Positions 14,723 through 20,591 of a stretch of DNA of 61,141 bases are shown in pieces. Both the position numbers and the translations under genes were made by a program. Source of the stretch: a virus; the IMG/VR virus record IMGVR_UViG_3300050127_000013, positions 1 through 61,141 of that record. One strand, given 5' to 3'. The notes beneath the pieces are model-generated. The model saw only the letters and a list, made by a program, of their open reading frames with translations, made no database searches and was not told the origin of the DNA. Position 1 is the first letter of the stretch; each line of letters begins with the position of its first letter.

Positions 14723-14968
14723 ATGAGCCCAGCCGCCCTACGTGAGATGGCCTACCGTATGTGCAATTGGAGCGCATACGATTTAATTAAGGCTGGCGTG
14801 CTGGTCGCTGACAGCAAGGGCGGAATTATGCACTTCACAAACCGTGCCAGCTGGGAGTTCATGCCGGTTCCGGCCGACGCGGTGCCCTTGCGGCGCGCCT
14901 CGTTTTGTGATTCGATCCTCATCGACGGGGCAAAACGGGAGTTTCCGTCGGCATCGAACGATATTTAG
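14723..14968 (+). CDS. Hypothetical protein, 81 aa, crossed by the end of IS element B
   Basis: The ATG follows AAGAGG. The first 33 residues (MSPAALREMAYRMCNWSAYD and on) look like a phage protein. At 14821 the frame enters the left terminal repeat of element B (GGIMHFTNR is encoded by the repeat) and continues 49 codons to a TAG. It may therefore be a chimera: a truncated phage gene fused to a chance open frame of the element. Confidence 0.5.
   Translation: MSPAALREMAYRMCNWSAYDLIKAGVLVADSKGGIMHFTNRASWEFMPVPADAVPLRRASFCDSILIDGAKREFPSASNDI
14821..14844 (+). repeat. Left terminal inverted repeat of element B
   Basis: 24 bp, matching the inverted copy at 17823-17846 at 23 positions (C/G mismatch at position 16). 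Confidence 0.8.
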
Positions 14969-15093
14969 GGATATGCGTTGTCCCCACAGGCAATCTGTCC
15001 GAAAATTAACCATTTTTGGCTAGATTTTTGCTTGGTTGGTGCGCCCTCGCATAGACCTATGAACATGACTATGTAACGGTCCAGGCAAGAGAC

Positions 15094-15102
15094 AAAGGAG
15101 GT
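15094..15102 (+). promoter_or_regulatory. Perfect Shine-Dalgarno
   Basis: AAAGGAGGT, fully complementary to the 16S 3' end, 5 bp before the ATG of a 12-codon frame. It is the strongest ribosome binding site seen in the window. Confidence 0.6.
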
Positions 15103-15107
15103 AGGCG

Positions 15108-15146
15108 ATGACACAGATTCTCACCCTCGAAGGGGTTGGCGGCTAA
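15108..15146 (+). CDS. 12-aa mini-gene before a terminator
   Basis: ATG to TAA encodes MTQILTLEGVGG. The perfect Shine-Dalgarno in front and the terminator 30 bp behind suggest a separate short transcript: a leader peptide, a small active peptide, or an attenuator for the DUF4760 gene. No codon runs point to amino-acid sensing. Confidence 0.4.
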   Translation: MTQILTLEGVGG

Positions 15147-15176
15147 CAGCTTCCAATTCGCCTTCCAATAAGTTGT

Positions 15177-15218
15177 AATGGGCCGTCTGTACAATTTGCA
15201 GCGGCCCATTAGCTTTTT
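15177..15218 (+). terminator. Rho-independent terminator or attenuator
   Basis: A perfect 9-bp stem AATGGGCCG/CGGCCCATT (15177-15185 with 15202-15210), 16-nt loop, then AGCTTTTT. It separates the mini-gene from the DUF4760 gene. Confidence 0.75.
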
Positions 15219-15237
15219 GGGGCCGGGTGAGGTTGGC

Positions 15238-15897
15238 ATGACTTTGGCAGAATGCATCCATACGGTGCATACTTTGGGGCTTGACGCTGTTTGTTACGGC
15301 GACGAGTCATCGGCGCTGTCTACTATTCAAGCGATCTTTATTATTCTTTCCTCCATCGCAATCATTGTGACCGCTGTATTCGCATGGATGCAGCTTGGAT
15401 CACTGAAAAAACAGATTACTGATGCGAGGGATGGGTTCACGCAGCAAATAGAGACGGCACGTAGTGGAGTGCAGCAACAAATTGAAACCGCCCGTGATGG
15501 CGTTCACAAACAAATAGATTCTAATCGCGAAATTCAACGTCTCACTGCAACTCTACAGATGCTTATTGCGATGCAAACAAATGAGCATTGGGTTGACAGC
15601 CGCAAGGCCTTTATAGAATTGCGAGAGGCCAAGGATGGCTTAAAGAAGCACGCCGGAGGAACTACAAAAGAGGCCTTGGTAATTAGGAAAATCTTGAACC
15701 AGTATGAATTAATTGCGCTGGGCATAGAAAGCGGCATTCTCGACAAGGAGATGTACCGTAATTACTATCGCACAACTGTATTGAAGGATTGGCTGGCGTG
15801 CGCGGAATTTGTCACACACGAAAGGGCCGAAGCCAGTGGTCCAACCTATTGGATTATTTTGGAGCGACTAGCTAACGATTTTAAATCAACGGAATAA
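15238..15897 (+). CDS. DUF4760-like membrane protein, 219 aa
   Basis: The start is the ATG at 15238 (MTLAECIHTVHTLGLDAVCY) with GTGAGG upstream. One membrane helix (IQAIFIILSSIAIIVTAVFA, about residues 29-52) is followed by a coiled coil of glutamine-rich repeats (QQIETARSGVQQQIETARDG). The C-terminal domain is conserved (NEHWVDSRKAFIELREA ... YRNYYRTTVLKDW), the pattern I associate with DUF4760. The gene is AT-richer than its neighbours and has its own terminator upstream, typical of an acquired gene. A membrane-anchored sensor or exclusion function is possible but unproven. Confidence 0.75.
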   Translation: MTLAECIHTVHTLGLDAVCYGDESSALSTIQAIFIILSSIAIIVTAVFAWMQLGSLKKQITDARDGFTQQIETARSGVQQQIETARDGVHKQIDSNREIQRLTATLQMLIAMQTNEHWVDSRKAFIELREAKDGLKKHAGGTTKEALVIRKILNQYELIALGIESGILDKEMYRNYYRTTVLKDWLACAEFVTHERAEASGPTYWIILERLANDFKSTE

Positions 15898-16200
15898 GGC
15901 TGCCCTATCGTCGTTACTTTCTGGTTTGTCTTTCGGCTTTTGCTTCGCCAGCATCCGCAGTACGTCGCGCGCATGGCATACCAATTCATTAAGACTGCCG
16001 CAGATTTAATAGTTTATTAACTCTTTGGGGGTAGCTTACCCGTCTGGAGGGCCGCCCCTAGAGCGGTTTCTAGTGATAGTGGGTACAACGATAGGGCGGT
16101 TTTGCGCTGGTTAGGCCTCTGTCGTTGTTTGCCTTTTTTGGCTTGTGCTAGTTTCGAACTAGCATTACTACTGCGGGTAGATCGATTCTGAGAATGTGCC
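15898..16200. other. 303 bp without a confident gene
   Basis: A short leftward frame near 15900-15990 (RDVLRMLAKQKPKDKPES) has no good start. An 8-bp-arm hairpin TGCTAGTT-TCG-AACTAGCA (16146-16164) lies 36 bp before the next ATG and could be an operator for that gene. Nothing else was identified. Confidence 0.45.
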
Positions 16201-16623
16201 ATGGCCAACACCGAATTAGAGGAACTTCTGCAACAAATCAGGCGGCTTTTCGCTGCTGAATACGCGCGCGGCGACCGCGACGCAATCACTAGAATCATGC
16301 AAGCCGCCCAAGGCGATGCAGTTGCAGAGACTATCAAAAAAACTCCGTTGCGGCGAGTGCGGGTGACGCAGGCGGCTCGACGAGCTCCGAATGGAGCCGT
16401 TGATAGTCTTATCAGGCGCGTTCTTACCGAGCGTCGAATGAAAGGCGCTGGTGCCCTTGAAATCCATGAATCGGCGGTCACGCCGGCGGAAAAGTCGGTT
16501 TCTTATTCCGGTATTCGATTTGCGCTCGACCGAGGCCGTAAGGCCGGTGCGTATAAAAACAAGGAAGGAAAGTGGTTTCTGGTCGAGAGTAGAGCGGCAG
16601 AGCATCAGCGCGCCGCTGAATGA
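16201..16623 (+). CDS. Hypothetical basic protein, 140 aa (cargo of element B)
   Basis: It begins MANTELEELLQQIRRLFAAE, a helical N-terminus. A basic centre (RRVRVTQAARRAPNG) is followed by SYSGIRFALDRGRKAGAYKN, whose pattern (helix, then Gly-x-Tyr and WFLVE strand) resembles a small winged helix. Function unknown. It lies between a hairpin operator candidate and a perfect palindrome that begins at its stop codon. Confidence 0.7.
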   Translation: MANTELEELLQQIRRLFAAEYARGDRDAITRIMQAAQGDAVAETIKKTPLRRVRVTQAARRAPNGAVDSLIRRVLTERRMKGAGALEIHESAVTPAEKSVSYSGIRFALDRGRKAGAYKNKEGKWFLVESRAAEHQRAAE

Positions 16624-16645
16624 TTTCCTAGGCGCGCCTAGGAAA
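16624..16645. repeat. Perfect 22-bp palindrome
   Basis: Starts TTTCCTAGGCG and is its own reverse complement over all 22 bp. It begins the base after a stop codon. The flanking bases run T-before and A-after, the opposite of a terminator on the plus strand, so it looks more like a protein-binding site. Confidence 0.8.
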
Positions 16646-16651
16646 ACCGGC

Positions 16652-16698
16652 GCCGCTCGGTACGGGTTCGGCTGTGGACCGAATACCGACCGAGCGGC
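16652..16698. repeat. Long imperfect hairpin before the tRNA-like gene
   Basis: GCCGCTCGGT (16652-16661) pairs with ACCGAGCGGC (16689-16698). An inner stem (GTTCGG with CCGAAT) extends it almost to the centre. There is no T-run after it, so it is unlikely to be a simple terminator. It may be a cruciform, a processing signal for the tRNA, or a transposon structure. Confidence 0.7.
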
Positions 16699-16706
16699 GT
16701 CACCAC

Positions 16707-16804
16707 GCGGTAGTGGCGAAATTGGCAGACGCGCCCGGTTTGGAACCGGGTGGGAGCCCCTTCAACGGACAAGCCCCTTATCGGTTCGAATCCGGTCTAC
16801 CGCA
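16707..16804 (+). tRNA. tRNA-like gene, leucine-type body with UGG (proline) anticodon
   Basis: All arms fold. The acceptor is GCGGTAG/CTACCGC with discriminator A at 16804. The D arm is GCG/CGC with GG in the loop and the T arm is ATCGG-TTCGAAT-CCGGT. The anticodon stem CCCGG/CCGGG encloses the loop TTTGGAA, so the anticodon is TGG (16741-16743). A 29-nt variable arm makes it class II. The D arm (TGGCGAAATTGGCAGACGCG) is typical of tRNA-Leu, whereas UGG reads proline codons. CCA is not encoded. It may be charged with leucine, because bacterial LeuRS largely ignores the anticodon, or it may be a decayed tRNA. Confidence 0.8.
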
Positions 16805-16848
16805 TCCCTCGCCCGTATCACATTGAAAACGCCTTGTGAATCCGGGCG

Positions 16849-17781
16849 CTAGTTCCCTACTGGCACGCGATACATCAACCGCTTGCCTTCTGCGGCTTTG
16901 ATCGCTTCAACGGTGCGCTCACCGTCTGTTACTTTCCGCAAGTCCCATCGGAACGAAAATTCGTTCAAGTAACGGTCCATGTGCTTTTCGCTGATGTGAT
17001 GGAAACTACCCATCACACCGCGCTTGAACAGACCGAAAAACCCTTCGACCGTGTTGGTCGTCGCGTCGCCGCGCGCGTACTCATACGCGCTGTGATTGAC
17101 GACCTCATGCCCACCGGCGAACTCGCTGCCGAGCCCGAAATAGGCGTGATTTTCGTCCGTCATCAGTCGTGCGCTGGGATCGACGTGCGCCCGAACCGCC
17201 GCCTTCAATGTTGGCGCGGTCAAATCGGGGATGACGTGCGCACGCGCCCTACCGCCGCGCTCCACAAGCCCGACCACGCGGGTTTTCGTGGGAACGGGAC
17301 GTTCGCGGCTGGCACCGGCAACGCGCTTGCTAGCGCGCTTGCGGGGCTTGCCGCCGACCCATGTTTCGTCCGCCTCGACAGTGCCGCCGCCGACGCCTAA
17401 GAGGCCCTTCAATGGCTCGCGGGCCATCGCGTGCCTAATCCGGTGCGCCAAATGCCATGCGCTTCGGTAGCTCCCTAGGCCAAGCTGGCGCTGTAATTGG
17501 AGGGCACTGACGCCCTTTTTCGCCGAACACAGGATCGAGAAAGCCATCAGCCACGTTCGGATCGGGAGGTGGCTATCCTCCAAAATCGTGTTGATGGTCG
17601 CCGTAAACTGGCCATCGCAGCCCGAACACTTATACAGCCCGACGCGGTGAGCCTTGCCCCGTAGCTTCGTGCTTTCGACCGATCCGCAATGGGGGCAAAC
17701 CCGACCATTCGGCCAGCGGGTTTTCTCGAAATACTCGCGGGCTTGATCCTCGGTGAGGCTTGAAATCTCTGACAGGTTCAT
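16849..17781 (-). CDS. IS1595-family transposase (element B), 310 aa
   Basis: The start is taken as the ATG at 17781 (MNLSEISSLTEDQAREYFEK), with GGGAG upstream; an ATG at 17796 is possible. A zinc ribbon (CPHCGSVEST ... YKCSGCDGQF) and helix-turn-helix (LQLQRQLGLGSYRSAWHLAH) precede the DDE domain: VEADETWVGGKPRKR, MTDENHAYFG and TNTVEGFFGLFKRGVMG. It is intact and related to, but clearly different from, the element A enzyme. Its promoter region holds the 12-bp palindrome GAACTATAGTTC (17802-17813). Confidence 0.95.
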   Translation of the reverse strand: MNLSEISSLTEDQAREYFEKTRWPNGRVCPHCGSVESTKLRGKAHRVGLYKCSGCDGQFTATINTILEDSHLPIRTWLMAFSILCSAKKGVSALQLQRQLGLGSYRSAWHLAHRIRHAMAREPLKGLLGVGGGTVEADETWVGGKPRKRASKRVAGASRERPVPTKTRVVGLVERGGRARAHVIPDLTAPTLKAAVRAHVDPSARLMTDENHAYFGLGSEFAGGHEVVNHSAYEYARGDATTNTVEGFFGLFKRGVMGSFHHISEKHMDRYLNEFSFRWDLRKVTDGERTVEAIKAAEGKRLMYRVPVGN

Positions 17782-17822
17782 GTTACCGGCTCCCATGACC
17801 GGAACTATAGTTCATGCGGTTT

Positions 17823-17846
17823 CGGTTTGTCAAGTGCATAATTCCG
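17823..17846 (-). repeat. Right terminal inverted repeat of element B
   Basis: On the plus strand it ends GTGCATAATTCCG. It pairs with 14821-14844 at 23 of 24 positions. Confidence 0.8.
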
Positions 17847-18106
17847 ATTATAGCGCATGAACTATAATGCATTCTGCGGATGACCCGTGGCCGAACCGAC
17901 GGCAAAAGCCCAGCAACCGCAAAAGCCTGCCGCCGCCGCGCGACGCGCCTTGAAGTCCGAGTAGACCATCTGCCGACAAAGGGATTCTCGCGAGCCGCGG
18001 CTTCATCAATTATCGCGACCACGGCGGACGCGGCTTTCGCGGCCTTGCGCTCCGGCAGGGCGGTAGCGGCCGCACCGAGATGGATCTGTAGCCGATGGAC
18101 CCCTGA
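17847..18106. other. 260 bp without a confident gene
   Basis: Between element B and 18107 several frames are open on both strands, none convincing. Two short plus frames have natural composition: a GTG at 17887 giving MAEPTAKAQQPQKPAAAARR to a TAG at 17962, and a following +1 frame (GILASRGFINYRDHGGRGFR) to a TAG near 18093. Together they look like one gene with a frameshift, possibly damaged by the nearby element. Confidence 0.4.
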
Positions 18107-18343
18107 ATGAATGCCAATGAAATCAACGCCGTGACGCATGTGACGGATGTTTTCGTTATCGGCGCCACGCGCGCGCGTGCGCGCCTAACGGGGATACCGA
18201 AAGAACCCGTCACATGCGTCACACGCATTGTGGCGGTCGTCATCGCTTCTCTGACTATAATGGGCGCCCTAGTTACGATAGCCCCGCGCTTGCAAACTTT
18301 GGCGGGGACGGCGCCGACCGCCACTAATCAGCCGGGTCATTGA
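18107..18343 (+). CDS. Possible single-span membrane protein, 78 aa
   Basis: ATG to TGA encodes a soluble start (MNANEINAVTHVTDVFVIGA), one hydrophobic helix (IVAVVIASLTIMGALVTIAP) and a short tail. The ribosome binding site is weak, and the region also forms a 16-bp inverted repeat, so coding is uncertain. Confidence 0.4.
   Translation: MNANEINAVTHVTDVFVIGATRARARLTGIPKEPVTCVTRIVAVVIASLTIMGALVTIAPRLQTLAGTAPTATNQPGH
18131..18146 (+). repeat. 16-bp inverted repeat, left arm
   Basis: GTGACGCATGTGACGG, the exact reverse complement of 18207-18222, with a GC-rich 60-bp spacer. It could form a large hairpin or bind a dimeric protein. Confidence 0.8.
18207..18222 (-). repeat. 16-bp inverted repeat, right arm
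   Basis: CCGTCACATGCGTCAC, exact partner of 18131-18146. Confidence 0.8.
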
Positions 18344-18406
18344 CCTCTAAATTCAAACTGAGACACTACCGACCCGAGCACCTTGCTACACCCGTAACCC
18401 ATTGAG

Positions 18407-18442
18407 TCGGCGGAGCTTTATTGCTCCGCCGATTTACTCTTT
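18407..18442 (+). terminator. Rho-independent terminator
   Basis: A perfect 10-bp stem TCGGCGGAGC/GCTCCGCCGA (18407-18416 with 18423-18432), 6-nt loop TTTATT, then TTTACTCTTT. It insulates the packaging genes from the accessory block. Confidence 0.8.
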
Positions 18443-18478
18443 GTGGACCGCCTATTCCGTGTAATATGGCCAGTAGAG

Positions 18479-18508
18479 TCTGAAACCTCCTGAAACTTTC
18501 TGAAACCA
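18479..18508 (+). repeat. Three 10-bp iterons before the small terminase
   Basis: TCTGAAACCT, CCTGAAACTT and TCTGAAACCA lie in tandem with exact 10-bp period, ending 8 bp before the small-terminase ATG. One face of the helix would show the same bases three times. This is a candidate packaging (pac) or regulatory site. Confidence 0.65.
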
Positions 18509-18516
18509 ATTTCCAC

Positions 18517-18978
18517 ATGGCTACAGGCACGAAGGTACAAAACTCTCCCCCACCTCGAATTAAAAAGCGTCGAGGACCAGCGCCATTCGCCCCTACGAAG
18601 GAACAGCGCGATCAGGTCGAGGCAATGGCGGGCTTCGGCATCCGGCACGAGGAAATTGCGCGCCTCGTCGTCAATCAGGCTACCGGGCAGCGGATCGACG
18701 ATAAAACCCTACGGCTACGCTTCCGCGATGAGCTTGATAAGGGAGTGGCCAAGGCGAACACGGCCATAGTTTCCGCACTCTACAAACTCGCGACCGAATC
18801 CAAGAACGTGACGGCGATGATCTGGTGGACAAAGGCCCGCATGGGCTGGCGCGAGCAGGCGGATGTTAATCTCTCGGGCCACCTCAACTCTACGGTTCGG
18901 TTTGTGATTGAGGCTGCGCCAGGCCCAAAGCCGATGAAGACCATCGAGGCGATTGCGGAACCGGACAAGGTGGCGTAA
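18517..18978 (+). CDS. terS: Terminase small subunit, 153 aa
   Basis: After a basic Pro-rich start there is a helix-turn-helix (PTKEQRDQVEAMAGFGIRHE then EIARLVV), and later TAMIWWTKARMGWREQADVN, a pattern seen in phage small terminases and their neighbours. It would bind the packaging site and recruit the large subunit, which is 2.2 kb downstream. It follows a terminator and three iterons, fitting its role as first gene of the late operon. The start lacks a clear ribosome binding site. Confidence 0.75.
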   Translation: MATGTKVQNSPPPRIKKRRGPAPFAPTKEQRDQVEAMAGFGIRHEEIARLVVNQATGQRIDDKTLRLRFRDELDKGVAKANTAIVSALYKLATESKNVTAMIWWTKARMGWREQADVNLSGHLNSTVRFVIEAAPGPKPMKTIEAIAEPDKVA

Positions 18979-18988
18979 GTTTCTGCTT

Positions 18989-19435
18989 ATGCCGCTCAAA
19001 GGATCTATTCCTAGCCGAATCAAGGAATTTCATTCCGGGCCGACGTATGCTAGAACGGCAGCGAAGTTCGGGGCGGCGCGCGCCAACAAGCAGGCCGAGG
19101 CCGTCGCATTTAGCAGCAAACGAAAGGACCCTCCGATGAAATCCAAGATGAACGAAGACGGCATGGCTGGCGAGAAGGGCATGAGCCCGCGCAAGGCGAT
19201 GGCCTCTAGCTTGATCAAAGGCGGCGGCAACTTCGGTGTCGAGCCATACGGCGAGGCGCACGGCGGGATGGCCCACCCTGACGCTACCGCTCATACCGGG
19301 ATGGACGGAGCGATGGAGGAAGGCGAGCGCGCTACGCCGCCGGCCATTCATCACACGAAGCAGCATCTCCCCGCGCAAGCAGCGCCTCGTCACGGCCCGC
19401 ACATGGACAATTGGCCTCGCGGCGGCAAGGTTTAA
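18989..19435 (+). CDS. Hypothetical basic protein with Gly/Met/His-rich tail, 148 aa
   Basis: The start is the ATG at 18989 (MPLKGSIPSRIKEFHSGPTY); residues 1-45 have the pattern TYARTAAKFGAARANKQAEA seen in small phage proteins near terminases. The remainder is low complexity. An internal ATG at 19135, after AAAGGACC, could give a second shorter product. Function unknown. Confidence 0.7.
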   Translation: MPLKGSIPSRIKEFHSGPTYARTAAKFGAARANKQAEAVAFSSKRKDPPMKSKMNEDGMAGEKGMSPRKAMASSLIKGGGNFGVEPYGEAHGGMAHPDATAHTGMDGAMEEGERATPPAIHHTKQHLPAQAAPRHGPHMDNWPRGGKV

Positions 19436-19523
19436 CGGCCGCGTGAACGAATCATCGGGGCCGTGCGTTATCTGGTTATCAACCCCGGGTTTGCTCGGCC
19501 GACTTTTCCACAGGAGACGCGCG

Positions 19524-19697
19524 ATGGCTCAGACTAAAGACGGCATTGAGGTCGGCGAGTATCAAACCTCCGGCGTCAACGATGAGATGAAAAGCGGCGA
19601 GAGCAAGCCGCGCGGTGGCGAGGGCAGCGCGAAGTACAACATCTACGCCCATCCGCAGACCGAGTTTGCCCACAAGAAGCCGATGACGGAGCGGTGA
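19524..19697 (+). CDS. Hypothetical protein, 57 aa
   Basis: The start is the ATG at 19524 (MAQTKDGIEVGEYQTSGVND) with ACAGGAG at good spacing. The protein is hydrophilic and probably unstructured. Its stop is 2 bp before the parS-like site. Confidence 0.7.
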   Translation: MAQTKDGIEVGEYQTSGVNDEMKSGESKPRGGEGSAKYNIYAHPQTEFAHKKPMTER

Positions 19698-19699
19698 TT

Positions 19700-19715
19700 C
19701 GTTTCACGTGAAACA
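19700..19715. promoter_or_regulatory. parS: parS-like centromere site
   Basis: CGTTTCACGTGAAACA matches the bacterial parS consensus TGTTTCACGTGAAACA at 15 of 16 positions, including the whole 14-bp palindrome. It lies in the short gap between two genes. No parA or parB is visible in the window, so it would be read by the host ParB. Confidence 0.85.
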
Positions 19716-19730
19716 CTCGGAGAAATAGCC

Positions 19731-19922
19731 ATGCCGATTGGTCTCCTGTTCTGGATGTTGATGATATTGTGGTTGATTTTCGGCGGCATTTGGTGGCGCA
19801 ACGGAGCGGCTTGGGCCTATGGCTGGGGCGGCAACATGCTCTTGCTGTTCGTGCTTCTGTTCCTCCTCGGCTGGCATGATTTTGGATTTATCTTGCAGGG
19901 CGGCGGCACACCCTTTCACTGA
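19731..19922 (+). CDS. Small membrane protein, 63 aa
   Basis: Two hydrophobic helices (LLFWMLMILWLIFGGIWW and MLLLFVLLFLLGW) joined by a Gly/Trp loop. CGGAGAAA precedes the ATG. It resembles small membrane proteins of alphaproteobacterial phages. A holin-like role cannot be excluded, but its place among packaging genes is not typical. Confidence 0.75.
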   Translation: MPIGLLFWMLMILWLIFGGIWWRNGAAWAYGWGGNMLLLFVLLFLLGWHDFGFILQGGGTPFH

Positions 19923-19945
19923 CGCGAGAGGATCGGGCGTCCCCG

Positions 19946-20128
19946 ATGAAGGCACCCAAAAAGACTTCGACAAAGCGCCAGCGCCAATCTGCCGCGACTG
20001 TTAACTCGCGCGCTGTCGGCATTGTCATCCTGATTGTGCTGGCGCTTGGGGCTGCCGCGGCATTCACGAGCGGTCACGTCTCCGCGCCTGGCTTAGGGTT
20101 TGGATCACCACGCACCAACGCGCCTTAG
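19946..20128 (+). CDS. Small membrane protein with basic N-terminus, 60 aa
   Basis: A very basic start (MKAPKKTSTKRQRQSAATVN) is followed by one membrane helix (VGIVILIVLALGAAAAF) and a short Gly/Pro tail. Its end touches the next ATG. Function unknown. Confidence 0.65.
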   Translation: MKAPKKTSTKRQRQSAATVNSRAVGIVILIVLALGAAAAFTSGHVSAPGLGFGSPRTNAP

Positions 20129-20371
20129 ATGTCTGACATAGACACAGCTTTCCCCACCCAATCGGCATATGCCTTCTCGCCGCCACAACCCGGCGAGCAA
20201 GACGATGCTGCGGACGCTCAGCAGCGGAACCAACAGATACAATCGGCATTTGACGCACAGCGGTTTCAAAGGGCACAATCGCAGAACGTCTCGAAGGTGA
20301 TAGGGAACCAGAACGCGCAGATAGCCCAGCTTCGGCAAGCGCAGCAACGGAAGGCCAACTCGAATGGCTAA
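20129..20371 (+). CDS. Gln-rich helical protein, 80 aa
   Basis: It begins MSDIDTAFPTQSAYAFSPPQ, and residues 30-78 form a polar helix rich in Gln/Asn/Ala (QRNQQIQSAFDAQRFQRAQS). It starts at the base after the previous stop and overlaps the next gene by 8 bp. Possibly a virion-associated small protein; no family is recognised. Confidence 0.7.
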   Translation: MSDIDTAFPTQSAYAFSPPQPGEQDDAADAQQRNQQIQSAFDAQRFQRAQSQNVSKVIGNQNAQIAQLRQAQQRKANSNG

Positions 20372-20591
20372 ATTGACCGCCTCCAAACGCAATAGCTTGG
20401 CCACTGGTTCGTTTGCGCTGCCGGGGCGACGATACCCCATCCAGGATTCCAACCACGCACGGGCGGCTCTCTCTATGGCGCACAACGCTTCCCCGGCCGA
20501 GCAAGCGACCATCCGGCGCAAGGTACACGCCAAGTATCCAGGGATCGGACAGGACCACCAATTTGCCCACAGTCGCCCTCGTATCGGATGA
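20364..20591 (+). CDS. DUF6582-like small protein, 75 aa
   Basis: The pattern FALPGRRYPIQDSNHARAAL followed by SPAEQATIRRKVHAKYP is that of a small family found near phage head genes (DUF6582-like; name from memory). It overlaps genes on both sides. Confidence 0.75.
   Translation: MAKLTASKRNSLATGSFALPGRRYPIQDSNHARAALSMAHNASPAEQATIRRKVHAKYPGIGQDHQFAHSRPRIG

Larger units (their letters stand above)
14821..17846. mobile_element. IS1595-family element B with cargo, about 3.0 kb (putative)
   Basis: The ends are inverted repeats: CGGAATTATGCACTT reads inward from 14821 and from 17846, matching over 24 bp at 23 positions. They share GGAATTAT and the ACTTGAC core with element A. The transposase lies next to the right end, reading leftward. 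Between them lie a 12-codon mini-gene with terminator, a DUF4760 gene, an unknown gene, large palindromes and a tRNA-like gene. No 8-bp duplication flanks the ends (left AGCAAGGG, right ATTATAGC), so one end may have been rearranged after insertion. Confidence 0.7.

Noticed and set aside
16017-16481. 154-codon minus frame opposite the 140-aa cargo gene
   Set aside because: Ser/Arg-rich antisense product; the plus-strand gene has better start context and amino-acid pattern.
16652-16698. Hairpin before the tRNA-like gene as a rho-independent terminator
   Set aside because: No T-run follows the stem on either strand, so it was listed as a structural repeat.
17783-18139. 118-codon minus-strand frame upstream of the element B transposase
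   Set aside because: It crosses the terminal repeat and the transposase promoter region, overlaps other open frames and resembles no protein.
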